From JBBKXP01 sp038251315 (GTDB lineage: Bacteria > Pseudomonadota > Alphaproteobacteria > Rhodobacterales > Rhodobacteraceae), in NCBI GenBank assembly GCA_038251315.1, contig JBBSBK010000088.1, positions 1-15,961 of the forward strand: a stretch of DNA of 15,961 nt. The letters run 5' to 3'. Shown here in pieces: positions 7,301 through 13,434 of the stretch. The notes beneath the pieces are model-generated. The model was given only the letters and a program-made list of their open reading frames with translations, made no database searches and was not told the origin of the DNA. The translations under genes and the position numbers were made by a program. Each line of letters begins with the position of its first letter. Positions within the stretch are counted from its first letter, which is position 1.

Positions 7301-7890
7301 CCCCTGATCCCGACAAGATTCTGCTGATCGCCTGCGGTGCCCTTGCCCGCGAAGTGCTGGCGCTGACCCGTGCCAACGGCTGGACCCATCTGGACCTGCA
7401 CTGCCTGCCTGCCGGGTTACACCACCGCCCGGCCAAGATCACTCCGGCGGTGGAAAAGCTGGTGCGCGAACAGCGCGACAACTATGCCGACATCTTTGTC
7501 GTCTATGCCGACTGCGGCACTGGCGGGCTGTTGCAGGCGGCCTGCGACCGGATGGGCGTGCAGATGATCGCCGGGCCGCATTGCTATTCGTTCTTCGAAG
7601 GCAACGCGGCCTTTGCCGCGATGGACGAGATCACGGCGTTCTACCTTACCGACTTTTCAGTGCGCCAATTCGACGCCTTCATCTGGAAACCGCTGGGCCT
7701 TGGCCGTCACCCGGCGCTGCGCGACATGTATTTCGGCAATTACACCAAGGTCGTGTATCAGGCCCAGACCGACGACCCCGCTCTGACCGCCAAGGCCCGC
7801 GCGTGTGCCGCGCGTCTGGAACTACCGTTCGAGCGGCGGCTAACGGGTTACGGCGACTTGACCGGCGTCCTGGCTGCCCTGCCCCGATAG
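7297..7890 (+). CDS. DUF1638 family protein
   Basis: The 197-residue protein matches what I remember of DUF1638: an N-terminal LLIACGALAREVL, then DLHCLPAGLHHRP, VVYADCGTGGLL, and MIAGPHCYSFFEG. No reaction is established for the family to my knowledge. The motifs supply candidate metal ligands or reactive thiols: C13, H35, C36, C73, H95 and C96. Members occur near corrinoid methyltransferase genes in methanogens and in roseobacters, which fits the corrinoid protein 250 bases upstream. A role in corrinoid-dependent methyl transfer or cofactor repair is an inference. It appears soluble. The ATG overlaps the small membrane protein's stop, and there is no separate good ribosome site, so translation is probably coupled. 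Confidence 0.82.
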   Translation: MTPDPDKILLIACGALAREVLALTRANGWTHLDLHCLPAGLHHRPAKITPAVEKLVREQRDNYADIFVVYADCGTGGLLQAACDRMGVQMIAGPHCYSFFEGNAAFAAMDEITAFYLTDFSVRQFDAFIWKPLGLGRHPALRDMYFGNYTKVVYQAQTDDPALTAKARACAARLELPFERRLTGYGDLTGVLAALPR

Positions 7891-7893
7891 GGC

Positions 7894-7920
7894 TTGCGGC
7901 CCCATCCCGCACTTGATAAT
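7894..7920 (+). promoter_or_regulatory. Candidate promoter for the Nramp gene
   Basis: TTGCGG (7894-7899) and GATAAT (7915-7920) resemble -35 and -10 boxes. The 15-base spacer is shorter than ideal. It begins right after the DUF1638 stop, and the -10 box lies in the operator-like dyad at 7914-7928. If real, it rules out a start at the TTG at 7894. Confidence 0.35.
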
Positions 7921-7938
7921 CATTCGCAGAAATCATTC
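7914..7938. promoter_or_regulatory. Candidate Fur/Mur-type operator in front of mntH
   Basis: TGATAATCATTCGCA (7914-7928) is an imperfect 15-base dyad (TGxxAAT-C-ATTxxCA) resembling the A/T-rich Fur and Mur boxes of alphaproteobacteria. The octamer AATCATTC recurs 13 bases later (7918-7925 and 7931-7938), giving two similar sites. Mur/Fur repression of manganese uptake genes is well known in this class, so the site and the gene fit together. The identity of the regulator is inferred from motif shape only. Confidence 0.45.
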
Positions 7939-7950
7939 CGTGAGCATTCT

Positions 7951-9279
7951 GTGGCGCAGGCCGATCTTTCCCGACCCACGACAACCCAACTTTCCCTGCC
8001 CGAAGTGCATGGCACCGTGCACACAAGCAGCGGCGGTTTCTGGAGGCGATTGCTGAGTTTCAGCGGCCCCGGTTACCTCGTCGCGGTCGGTTACATGGAC
8101 CCCGGCAACTGGGCCACATCGCTGGCCGGCGGGTCGGCGTTTGGCTATGCCCTGCTGTCGGTTGTGCTGCTGTCCAATATCATGGCCGTGCTGCTTCAAT
8201 CGCTGGCGGTGCGGATGGGTCTAGCGGGCGGACGCGACCTGGCACAGTTCTGCCATGACCGTTACCGCCCGGCGGTGCGCATCTTTCTGTGGCTGATGGC
8301 CGAAGCGGCGATCATCGCCACTGACCTTGCCGAAGTGATCGGCACCGCCATCGCGCTGAACCTTCTGTTCCGCATCCCCCTGACCATCGGGGTCGTGATC
8401 ACCGCGCTGGATGTGTTCCTGATCCTTTGGCTGCAAGGCAAGGGGTTCCGCCGGCTCGAGGCCGTTGTCATCGTCCTGACGGTCGTGATCTTTATCTGTT
8501 TCGCGGTCGAAATGGTCTATGCCGCCCCGGTCTGGGGTGAGGTTCTGGCGGGCTACATCCCCCGTCAGTCCGTGCTGACCGAACCGGGGATGCTGTATCT
8601 GGCGCTCGGGATCATCGGGGCGACGGTGATGCCGCACAACCTTTACCTGCATTCATCAATCGTTCAGACCCGCGCCGTTGCCCCCGACATGGCGTCCAAA
8701 CGCGACGCGATCATGTTCGCCACTATCGACTCCACCGTGGCCCTGACATTCGCCTTGTTCATCAATTCAGCGATTCTGATCCTTGCGGCCGCGACGTTCC
8801 ACAGCACCGGCCAGACTGATGTGGCGGAAATTCAGGATGCCTTTGCCCTGCTCGATACGACCCTCGGGACGACATTCGCCGCGACCATCTTTGCCGTCGC
8901 ACTATTGGCTTCGGGCCTGAATTCGACCGTCACCGCCACCCTGTCGGGGCAGATCGTGATGGAGGGGTTCATTCGGCTGCGCATGGCACCCTGGGCCCGC
9001 CGCCTGCTGACACGCGGCATCGCGATCATGCCCGCCGTGGCGGTCAGCGTCATCTACGGCGAAAGCGGCACGGCGCAACTGCTGATCCTCAGTCAGGTCG
9101 TGCTGTCGCTGCAACTGCCCTTTGCCATCGTCCCGCTGGTCATGTTCACCGCCAACCGCGCCCTGATGAACGGACTGCCCGCGCCGCGCTGGCAAACGGT
9201 GGCCTGCGCCGTCATCGCCGCAATCATCATCGCGCTGAACCTGAAACTGATCTTCGATGTGACGACCGGGGCCGTCTAA
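7951..9279 (+). CDS. mntH: Nramp-family divalent metal (Mn/Fe) transporter
   Basis: MntH is a proton-coupled inner-membrane importer of manganese and other divalent metals. From the GTG at 7951 the protein has 442 residues and about 11 hydrophobic helices. Helix 1 holds the metal-binding DPGN (residues 50-53, in GYMDPGNWATS) and helix 6 the MPHN (227-230, in ATVMPHNLYLHSS); these two motifs supply the ligands in characterised Nramp proteins, with the Met indicating preference for transition metals. The frame is open back to a TTG at 7894, but an operator-like dyad and possible promoter lie in that part, so I prefer GTG 7951; its ribosome site is weak. The 3' end overlaps the convergent sufE stop. 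Confidence 0.9.
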   Translation: MAQADLSRPTTTQLSLPEVHGTVHTSSGGFWRRLLSFSGPGYLVAVGYMDPGNWATSLAGGSAFGYALLSVVLLSNIMAVLLQSLAVRMGLAGGRDLAQFCHDRYRPAVRIFLWLMAEAAIIATDLAEVIGTAIALNLLFRIPLTIGVVITALDVFLILWLQGKGFRRLEAVVIVLTVVIFICFAVEMVYAAPVWGEVLAGYIPRQSVLTEPGMLYLALGIIGATVMPHNLYLHSSIVQTRAVAPDMASKRDAIMFATIDSTVALTFALFINSAILILAAATFHSTGQTDVAEIQDAFALLDTTLGTTFAATIFAVALLASGLNSTVTATLSGQIVMEGFIRLRMAPWARRLLTRGIAIMPAVAVSVIYGESGTAQLLILSQVVLSLQLPFAIVPLVMFTANRALMNGLPAPRWQTVACAVIAAIIIALNLKLIFDVTTGAV

Positions 9280-9677
9280 GCCGCAACCGCCCGGATCCGC
9301 GCGATCATGGCCCGGACGCCGTTGCTGCGCTGCGCCGAAAGATGGTCGTTCAGCCCCAACCGCCCGAGTTCCGCACGCGCGTCGACCGCGCCCACTTCTG
9401 CCATCGGCAAACCGTTGTAAAGGGCCGCCAGCACGGCGATCAACCCGCGCACGATCATCGCGTCGCTGTCGCCGCGAAAGCTGAAGACATCACCAGTGGT
9501 GTCTGGCTGCAACCAGACCTGCGATGCACAGCCATCGACCTTGGTCGCGGGCACTTTGAAGGCATCCTCAAGCGGGTCCATCGCCCGGCCAAGGTCGATC
9601 AGATGGCGATAGCGATCCTCCCAATCGTCAAGGAAATCGAAGGTTTCGGCGATATCTTCAAAGGCGGGGGTGGCCAT
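9276..9677 (-). CDS. sufE: Cysteine desulfuration protein SufE
   Basis: SufE takes persulfide sulfur from the cysteine desulfurase SufS and passes it to SufBCD for iron-sulfur cluster assembly in the cytoplasm. The 133-residue protein has the family pattern: EDIAETFDFLDDWEDRYRHL, then VDGCASQVWL with the acceptor C50, then FRGDSDAMIVRGLIAVL. Length is usual. A 22-codon upstream extension is open but AGGAG sits eight bases before the ATG at 9677, which decides the start. No suf genes adjoin it. The stop codons of sufE and mntH overlap tail to tail, leaving no room for a terminator. Confidence 0.93.
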   Translation of the reverse strand: MATPAFEDIAETFDFLDDWEDRYRHLIDLGRAMDPLEDAFKVPATKVDGCASQVWLQPDTTGDVFSFRGDSDAMIVRGLIAVLAALYNGLPMAEVGAVDARAELGRLGLNDHLSAQRSNGVRAMIARIRAVAA

Positions 9678-9699
9678 GGTCACGTCTCCTGTAGAGGTC

Positions 9700-9728
9700 G
9701 ATCTAGGGGTGGAGGCCGGAAAGGTCCA
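9700..9728 (-). promoter_or_regulatory. Candidate sufE promoter
   Basis: On the minus strand, TGGACC (complement of 9723-9728), a 17-base spacer and TAGATC (complement of 9700-9705) match the housekeeping sigma pattern loosely. Transcription would begin near 9693, giving a short leader that holds the AGGAG ribosome site of sufE. This is a motif match only. Confidence 0.33.
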
Positions 9729-9793
9729 GTGCGTGCTTTTCAAGCGGCCAATGATCGGCTACCCCTTGGGTCGCAAGGATCATGAGGCCCCCA

Positions 9794-10276
9794 ATGCAGC
9801 GTCGTTCCGTCTTGTTGCTCTGTGTTTCAATCGCCGTCGCAGGGTGCGCCCGGCGGGGTTCGGGGCTTAATCCGTTCAGATGGTTCGGGCGCAGCAGGCA
9901 GACCCGCGCTTCGCGCCGTAACGCCCGAACGCCGCTGGTTGACCCGGCGCGGCTCGGCGCGGCTGCGGACGATCGTCCGCTGATCGCCCAGATCGAATCG
10001 CTGCAGGTCGACCGCACGCCGGGCGGTGCGATCGTCACCGCCACAGGCATCGCCGAAACCCAGGAATTCTTTGAGGCCGAGTTGGTCCGAGGCGAGATTG
10101 ACAATGGCGCCCTGACCTATGATTTCCGCGTCAAGCGCCCTGTTACTCCCGCAGCGGTCGGCACCGTGTCGTCGCGTCGGATCACTGCCGCCGCTAACCT
10201 GACAACCCGTGATCTCGAGGGGATCCGCAGCATCACTGTACGCGGTGCGCTCAACGCCCAGACGTCATCGCGCTAA
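9794..10276 (+). CDS. Small outer-membrane-type lipoprotein, function unknown
   Basis: The product (160 residues from the ATG at 9794) starts MQRRSVLLLCVSIAVAGCAR. This is a lipoprotein signal peptide with a lipobox ending at C18, so it should be lipidated and anchored in the cell envelope. A basic low-complexity stretch follows (RRNAR region), then a compact beta-rich domain with GGAIVTATGIAETQ and ALTYDFRVKRP. I do not recognise a named family. An ATG four codons earlier (9782) is possible, but AAGGA is only two bases from it, while TGAGG lies at good distance before 9794. The stop overlaps the stop of the convergent rnd gene. Confidence 0.8.
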   Translation: MQRRSVLLLCVSIAVAGCARRGSGLNPFRWFGRSRQTRASRRNARTPLVDPARLGAAADDRPLIAQIESLQVDRTPGGAIVTATGIAETQEFFEAELVRGEIDNGALTYDFRVKRPVTPAAVGTVSSRRITAAANLTTRDLEGIRSITVRGALNAQTSSR

Positions 10277-11430
10277 AGCCGGATCGTCACGACGTTGTTG
10301 CCCTTGGTCGCGAGCGCAATCTTGCCCGCGCAAAGCAGCAGCGCGTCCTCGCCGAATACTTCGCGCCGCCAGCCTTTCAGAGCCGCTACATCGCGTTCGC
10401 CCGCCGCGATCAGGTCCAGATCGGCGGAGGTGGCGATCAGTTTCTGCGCCACCCCTTCGTTTTCCGACAGCGCCTTGAGCAGAACGCGCAAAAGGTCGGC
10501 CAGCGCCGGGTTGACCTGAATTTTCTCGCGGCTGCGGTCCGGTTTGGGCAGTTGATCAGCGGGCATCTCGACCCCGGTCTTGATCGCCGCCATGATCCCG
10601 TCAGCGATGTCGCCGCGCCGGGCTTCGCGCAGTAGCAGGCGCGAGCGACCCAGATCGGTCTCGTTCATCGGTTTGGTGCTGGCCAATTCGACCAGCGCTT
10701 CGTCCTTGTAAACACGGGTGCGCGGGATGTTGCGGGACTGGGCATAGACCTCGCGGAACCGCGCCAGTTCGCGCACGATCCCAAGGAATCGCGCACTGCT
10801 GGTGCGGGTCTTGACCTTTTCCCAAGCTGTTTCGGGATCGGTGCGATAGGTGTCGGGGTCTTTCAAAACGCCCATTTCCTCGACCAGCCATTTCTGGCGG
10901 CCCGATTTGGCCAGACGGTCGGCCAGATAGACGTAGATATCGCGCAGGTGGGTGACGTCGCCGAGGGCATAGACCAGTTGCGCGTCCGACAGAGGGCGGC
11001 GCGACCAGTCGGTGAAACGGCTCGATTTATCAAGGTCGGCCTTGGCAATCTTGCGCACAAGTGTCTCATAGCCGACCTGTTCGCCGAACCCGCAGACCAT
11101 CGCCGCGACCTGGGTGTCGAACAGCGGATCGGGAATCACCCCCGCCTCAACGGCGAAAATCTCGAGATCCTGACGGGCGGCATGGAACACCTTGACCACG
11201 TCGGGGTTGCGGAACAGATCGTAGACAGGCTCAAGCGACAGACCTTCGGCAAGCGGATCGATCAGGACCGCATCGCCGTTCGCGTCGGTCCCGTAGGCCA
11301 TCTGCAAGAGGCACAGTTTGGAATAATAGGTGCGTTCGCGCAGGAATTCGGTATCGACTGTGACGAAGGGATGTTTGGCCGCCTCGGCGCAGAATGCGGC
11401 CAGCGCCGCGGTCGTGGTGATCGTTTTCAT
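10273..11430 (-). CDS. rnd: Ribonuclease D
   Basis: RNase D is a 3'-5' exoribonuclease that trims tRNA precursors and other stable RNAs. The 385-residue protein has the DEDD-y exonuclease motifs: Exo I VTVDTEF (D26, E28), Exo II VFHAARQDLEI (D88), and Exo III YALGDVTHL (Y154, D158). An HRDC-type helical region follows (about 205-285, including SRNIPRTRVYKDEAL), then a second helical domain. Length is normal for the family. It begins 37 bases after purN on the same strand, so it is probably the last gene of a purM-purN-rnd operon. The ATG at 11430 has no strong ribosome site. Confidence 0.92.
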   Translation of the reverse strand: MKTITTTAALAAFCAEAAKHPFVTVDTEFLRERTYYSKLCLLQMAYGTDANGDAVLIDPLAEGLSLEPVYDLFRNPDVVKVFHAARQDLEIFAVEAGVIPDPLFDTQVAAMVCGFGEQVGYETLVRKIAKADLDKSSRFTDWSRRPLSDAQLVYALGDVTHLRDIYVYLADRLAKSGRQKWLVEEMGVLKDPDTYRTDPETAWEKVKTRTSSARFLGIVRELARFREVYAQSRNIPRTRVYKDEALVELASTKPMNETDLGRSRLLLREARRGDIADGIMAAIKTGVEMPADQLPKPDRSREKIQVNPALADLLRVLLKALSENEGVAQKLIATSADLDLIAAGERDVAALKGWRREVFGEDALLLCAGKIALATKGNNVVTIRL

Positions 11431-11467
11431 CAGGCTCTGTCGGTCTTTCGGTTAAAGGCGCTATCGG

Positions 11468-12064
11468 TCATTCCGCGATCACTACGGGCGAGCGGTTGCC
11501 CCCGGCATAGCGGCGCAGCACGGCGGGGTAAAGCCGATGTTCCAGCGGCAGCAGGCGGGCGGCCAGTGTCGCGGCGGTGTCGTCCGGCCGGATCGCCAGC
11601 CGCGCCTGCCCAAGGATCGGACCGCCGTCCAGATCGGCTGTCACTTCGTGGACGCTGGCCCCATGTTCGCTGTCGCCCGCATCGAGGGCGCGCTGGTGGG
11701 TGTGCAGCCCCTTGTATTTCGGCAAAAGCGACGGGTGGATATTGAGCATCCGACCCGCCCATGCGGTGGTGAAAGACGGCGTCAGGATGCGCATGAACCC
11801 GGCAAGGCAGACGATATCGGCGCGGGCGGTCGCCAGAGCGCGGGTCAGGTCCGCTTCGAACCCGGCCCGGTCGGGGCCAAAGGCGCGGTGATCGACGACG
11901 AAGGTGGCGATGCCCATACCCCGCGCGTTGGACAACCCGCCCGCATCGGGGTCATTGGACACGACCAACACCGGGCGGGCGGGATGATGGCCTGTCATCG
12001 ACTGCGCCAGCGCCACCATGTTCGACCCGCCGCCCGAAATCAGGATGGCGACCCGCTGGGTCAA
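11468..12064 (-). CDS. purN: Phosphoribosylglycinamide formyltransferase
   Basis: PurN transfers a formyl group from 10-formyltetrahydrofolate to GAR, step three of purine synthesis. The 198-residue protein shows the phosphate loop ILISGGGSNM (residues 7-16), and the catalytic triad N108, H110 (LNIHPSLLPKYKG) and D146 (ADLDGGPI). The start is a TTG at 12064, as no ATG or GTG lies in frame near the conserved N-terminus. This TTG overlaps the purM stop as TTGA, so translation probably depends on ribosomes finishing purM. A run of six T bases on the coding strand precedes the start. Confidence 0.92.
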   Translation of the reverse strand: MTQRVAILISGGGSNMVALAQSMTGHHPARPVLVVSNDPDAGGLSNARGMGIATFVVDHRAFGPDRAGFEADLTRALATARADIVCLAGFMRILTPSFTTAWAGRMLNIHPSLLPKYKGLHTHQRALDAGDSEHGASVHEVTADLDGGPILGQARLAIRPDDTAATLAARLLPLEHRLYPAVLRRYAGGNRSPVVIAE

Positions 12065-13104
12065 AAAATCTTGCCCGTGTAGGTGATACCCGGCATGGCG
12101 GTCACATGGCCGATCCTGTGAACCGCCTCGCCCGCGTCGGTCAGCAGATCGCGCAGCGCCGCGGTCCGATCGGCGGCAACCACCAGCACCATGCCGATCC
12201 CGGCGTTGAAGGTTTTCAGCATTTCACCTTGCGCCATTCCGCCCTGATCGGCCAGCCAGCCGAACACCGCGGGCAGTGGCCACGATCCAAGGTCGATGGT
12301 CGCGCCCAAATCGGCGGGCAGGACGCGCGGCAGGTTCTCGGTCAACCCGCCGCCGGTGATATGGGCCAAGGCGCGAACCCCCCCTGCCCTGATCGCCGCC
12401 AGCGCCGGGGCGACATAAAGCCGGGTCGGCGTCAGCAGGGCCGTACCCAAGGTGCCATCGGCAAAGGGGGCCTGATCGGCCCAACCAAACCCCGACTGTT
12501 CGACGATCCGGCGCACCAGTGAATAGCCGTTGGAATGAACACCGCTGGACGAAAGCCCCAACAACACATCGCCGACCGCAACGCCTACGGGCAATTCCGC
12601 CCCCCGCTCCATCGCGCCCACGGCGAATCCGGCCAGATCAAAGTCGCTGCCGTGATACATCCCCGGCATTTCCGCCGTTTCGCCGCCAATCAGGGCGCAG
12701 CCGGACTGCGCACAGCCGTCGGCGATGCCTTCGATGATCCTCGTTGCCTGATCCAGTTGCAGCTTGCCAGTGGCGAAATAATCAAGGAAAAACAGTGGTT
12801 CCGCCCCCTGACAAACCAGATCATTGACGCACATGGCGACAAGGTCGATGCCGATTGTGTCGACGTGGCCGGTGTCGATGGCGATGCGCAGTTTGGTGCC
12901 GACGCCATCGGTCGCGGCGACCAGAACAGGGTCAACATACCCCGCCGCCTTGAGGTCGAACAGCGCGCCGAAACCGCCAAGGCCCGACATCACGCCGGGG
13001 CGCGCGGTGCGTCGGGCCGCCGGTTTGATCCGCTCGACAAGGGTGTTGCCGGCGTCGATGTCGACGCCAGCATCGGTATAGGTCAGACCGTTTGGTGAGG
13101 ACAT
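12061..13104 (-). CDS. purM: Phosphoribosylformylglycinamidine cyclo-ligase (AIR synthetase)
   Basis: PurM closes the imidazole ring of AIR with ATP, step five of purine synthesis, in the cytoplasm. The 347-residue protein has the family landmarks: LTYTDAGVDIDAGN near the N-terminus, SGLGGFGALFDL, LVAATDGVGTKLRIA (the ATP-site TDGVGTK), MCVNDLVCQGAEPLFFLDY, GCALIGGETAEMPGMY and LLGLSSSGVHSNGYSLVRR. The start at 13104 is preceded by GGAAGG at good spacing; an open 22-codon extension before it shows no family similarity. It is the first gene of the purM-purN-rnd group and overlaps purN by four bases. Confidence 0.95.
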   Translation of the reverse strand: MSSPNGLTYTDAGVDIDAGNTLVERIKPAARRTARPGVMSGLGGFGALFDLKAAGYVDPVLVAATDGVGTKLRIAIDTGHVDTIGIDLVAMCVNDLVCQGAEPLFFLDYFATGKLQLDQATRIIEGIADGCAQSGCALIGGETAEMPGMYHGSDFDLAGFAVGAMERGAELPVGVAVGDVLLGLSSSGVHSNGYSLVRRIVEQSGFGWADQAPFADGTLGTALLTPTRLYVAPALAAIRAGGVRALAHITGGGLTENLPRVLPADLGATIDLGSWPLPAVFGWLADQGGMAQGEMLKTFNAGIGMVLVVAADRTAALRDLLTDAGEAVHRIGHVTAMPGITYTGKIF

Positions 13105-13138
13105 GGCAAGGCCTTCCGGATGGCACGAATGTGGGTTT

Positions 13139-13167
13139 GCGATAGCCGATGCGGTGGTCGACGGCAA
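13139..13167 (-). promoter_or_regulatory. Candidate purM promoter
   Basis: The minus strand holds TTGCCG (complement of 13162-13167), a 17-base spacer, and TATCGC (complement of 13139-13144). Transcription would begin about 27 bases before the purM ATG, leaving room for the GGAAGG ribosome site. The -35 box overlaps one arm of the nested dyad at 13163-13194. Confidence 0.38.
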
Positions 13168-13194
13168 CATCGGTTCGATGCCAACCGCGTTGCC
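13163..13194. repeat. Nested inverted repeat between purM and tRNA gene
   Basis: GGCAAC (13163-13168) pairs with GTTGCC (13189-13194), and inside it CGGTT (13171-13175) pairs with AACCG (13183-13187), around a seven-base loop. The 11 pairs in one dyad of 32 bases are more than expected by chance. It overlaps the candidate purM -35 region and lies 27 bases before the tRNA -35 box, so it could be an operator. No regulator is suggested by the sequence. Confidence 0.7.
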
Positions 13195-13220
13195 CGATCC
13201 GGTGTGTCAGGTAATACGGA

Positions 13221-13249
13221 TTGACCCCTTGGCGCACCGCCGTTAGCAC
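13221..13249 (+). promoter_or_regulatory. Promoter of the tRNA(CAT) gene
   Basis: TTGACC (13221-13226), a 17-base spacer and TAGCAC (13244-13249) stand so that transcription would begin within about two bases of the mature tRNA 5' end. The near-consensus -35 box and ideal spacing make this the best housekeeping promoter in the window. Confidence 0.6.
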
Positions 13250-13257
13250 ACACGCGG

Positions 13258-13334
13258 GGGCCTGTAGCTCAATTGGTTAGAGCAGAGCGCTCATAACGCT
13301 TTGGTTGCGGGTTCAAGTCCTGCCGGGCCTACCA
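13258..13334 (+). tRNA. tRNA with CAT anticodon, probably tRNA-Ile2 (lysidine type)
   Basis: The 77 bases fold as a full cloverleaf. The acceptor GGGCCTG pairs with CGGGCCT (G1-T72 wobble), D arm GCTC/GAGC, anticodon stem GAGCG/CGCTT with loop CTCATAA, T arm GCGGG/CCTGC with TTCAAGT, discriminator A, and encoded CCA. The anticodon CAT could mean elongator Met or Ile2. The anticodon loop and variable region resemble E. coli Ile2, and pairs C4-G69 and C5-G68 are the ones TilS recognises in E. coli, so Ile2 is favoured. Initiator features (unpaired C1-A72, three G-C pairs next to the anticodon loop) are absent. Confidence 0.92.
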
Positions 13335-13335
13335 C

Positions 13336-13361
13336 ATCGAAATCACGCAGGTGGTTTCGAT
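13336..13361 (+). other. Hairpin directly after the tRNA(CAT) CCA end
   Basis: ATCGAAATCAC (13336-13346), tetraloop GCAG and GTGGTTTCGAT (13351-13361) form an 11-base-pair stem with one G-T pair, starting one base after the tRNA. No T run follows (ATATATGCGC), so it is not a standard terminator. It could block or guide 3' trimming of the tRNA precursor, or act as a weak terminator. Confidence 0.7.
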
Positions 13362-13434
13362 ATATGCGCAAGGTCGTATTGCGGAGCAATGCGATAGCGG
13401 CACGCATCCGCACACTGGACGCAACCGACCCGCT

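Noticed and set aside
10948..11745. 265-codon rightward frame over rnd and purN
   Set aside because: Antisense to RNase D motifs and purN; shadow composition.
12535..13098. 187-codon rightward frame over purM
   Set aside because: Antisense shadow of purM, whose conserved motifs are intact.
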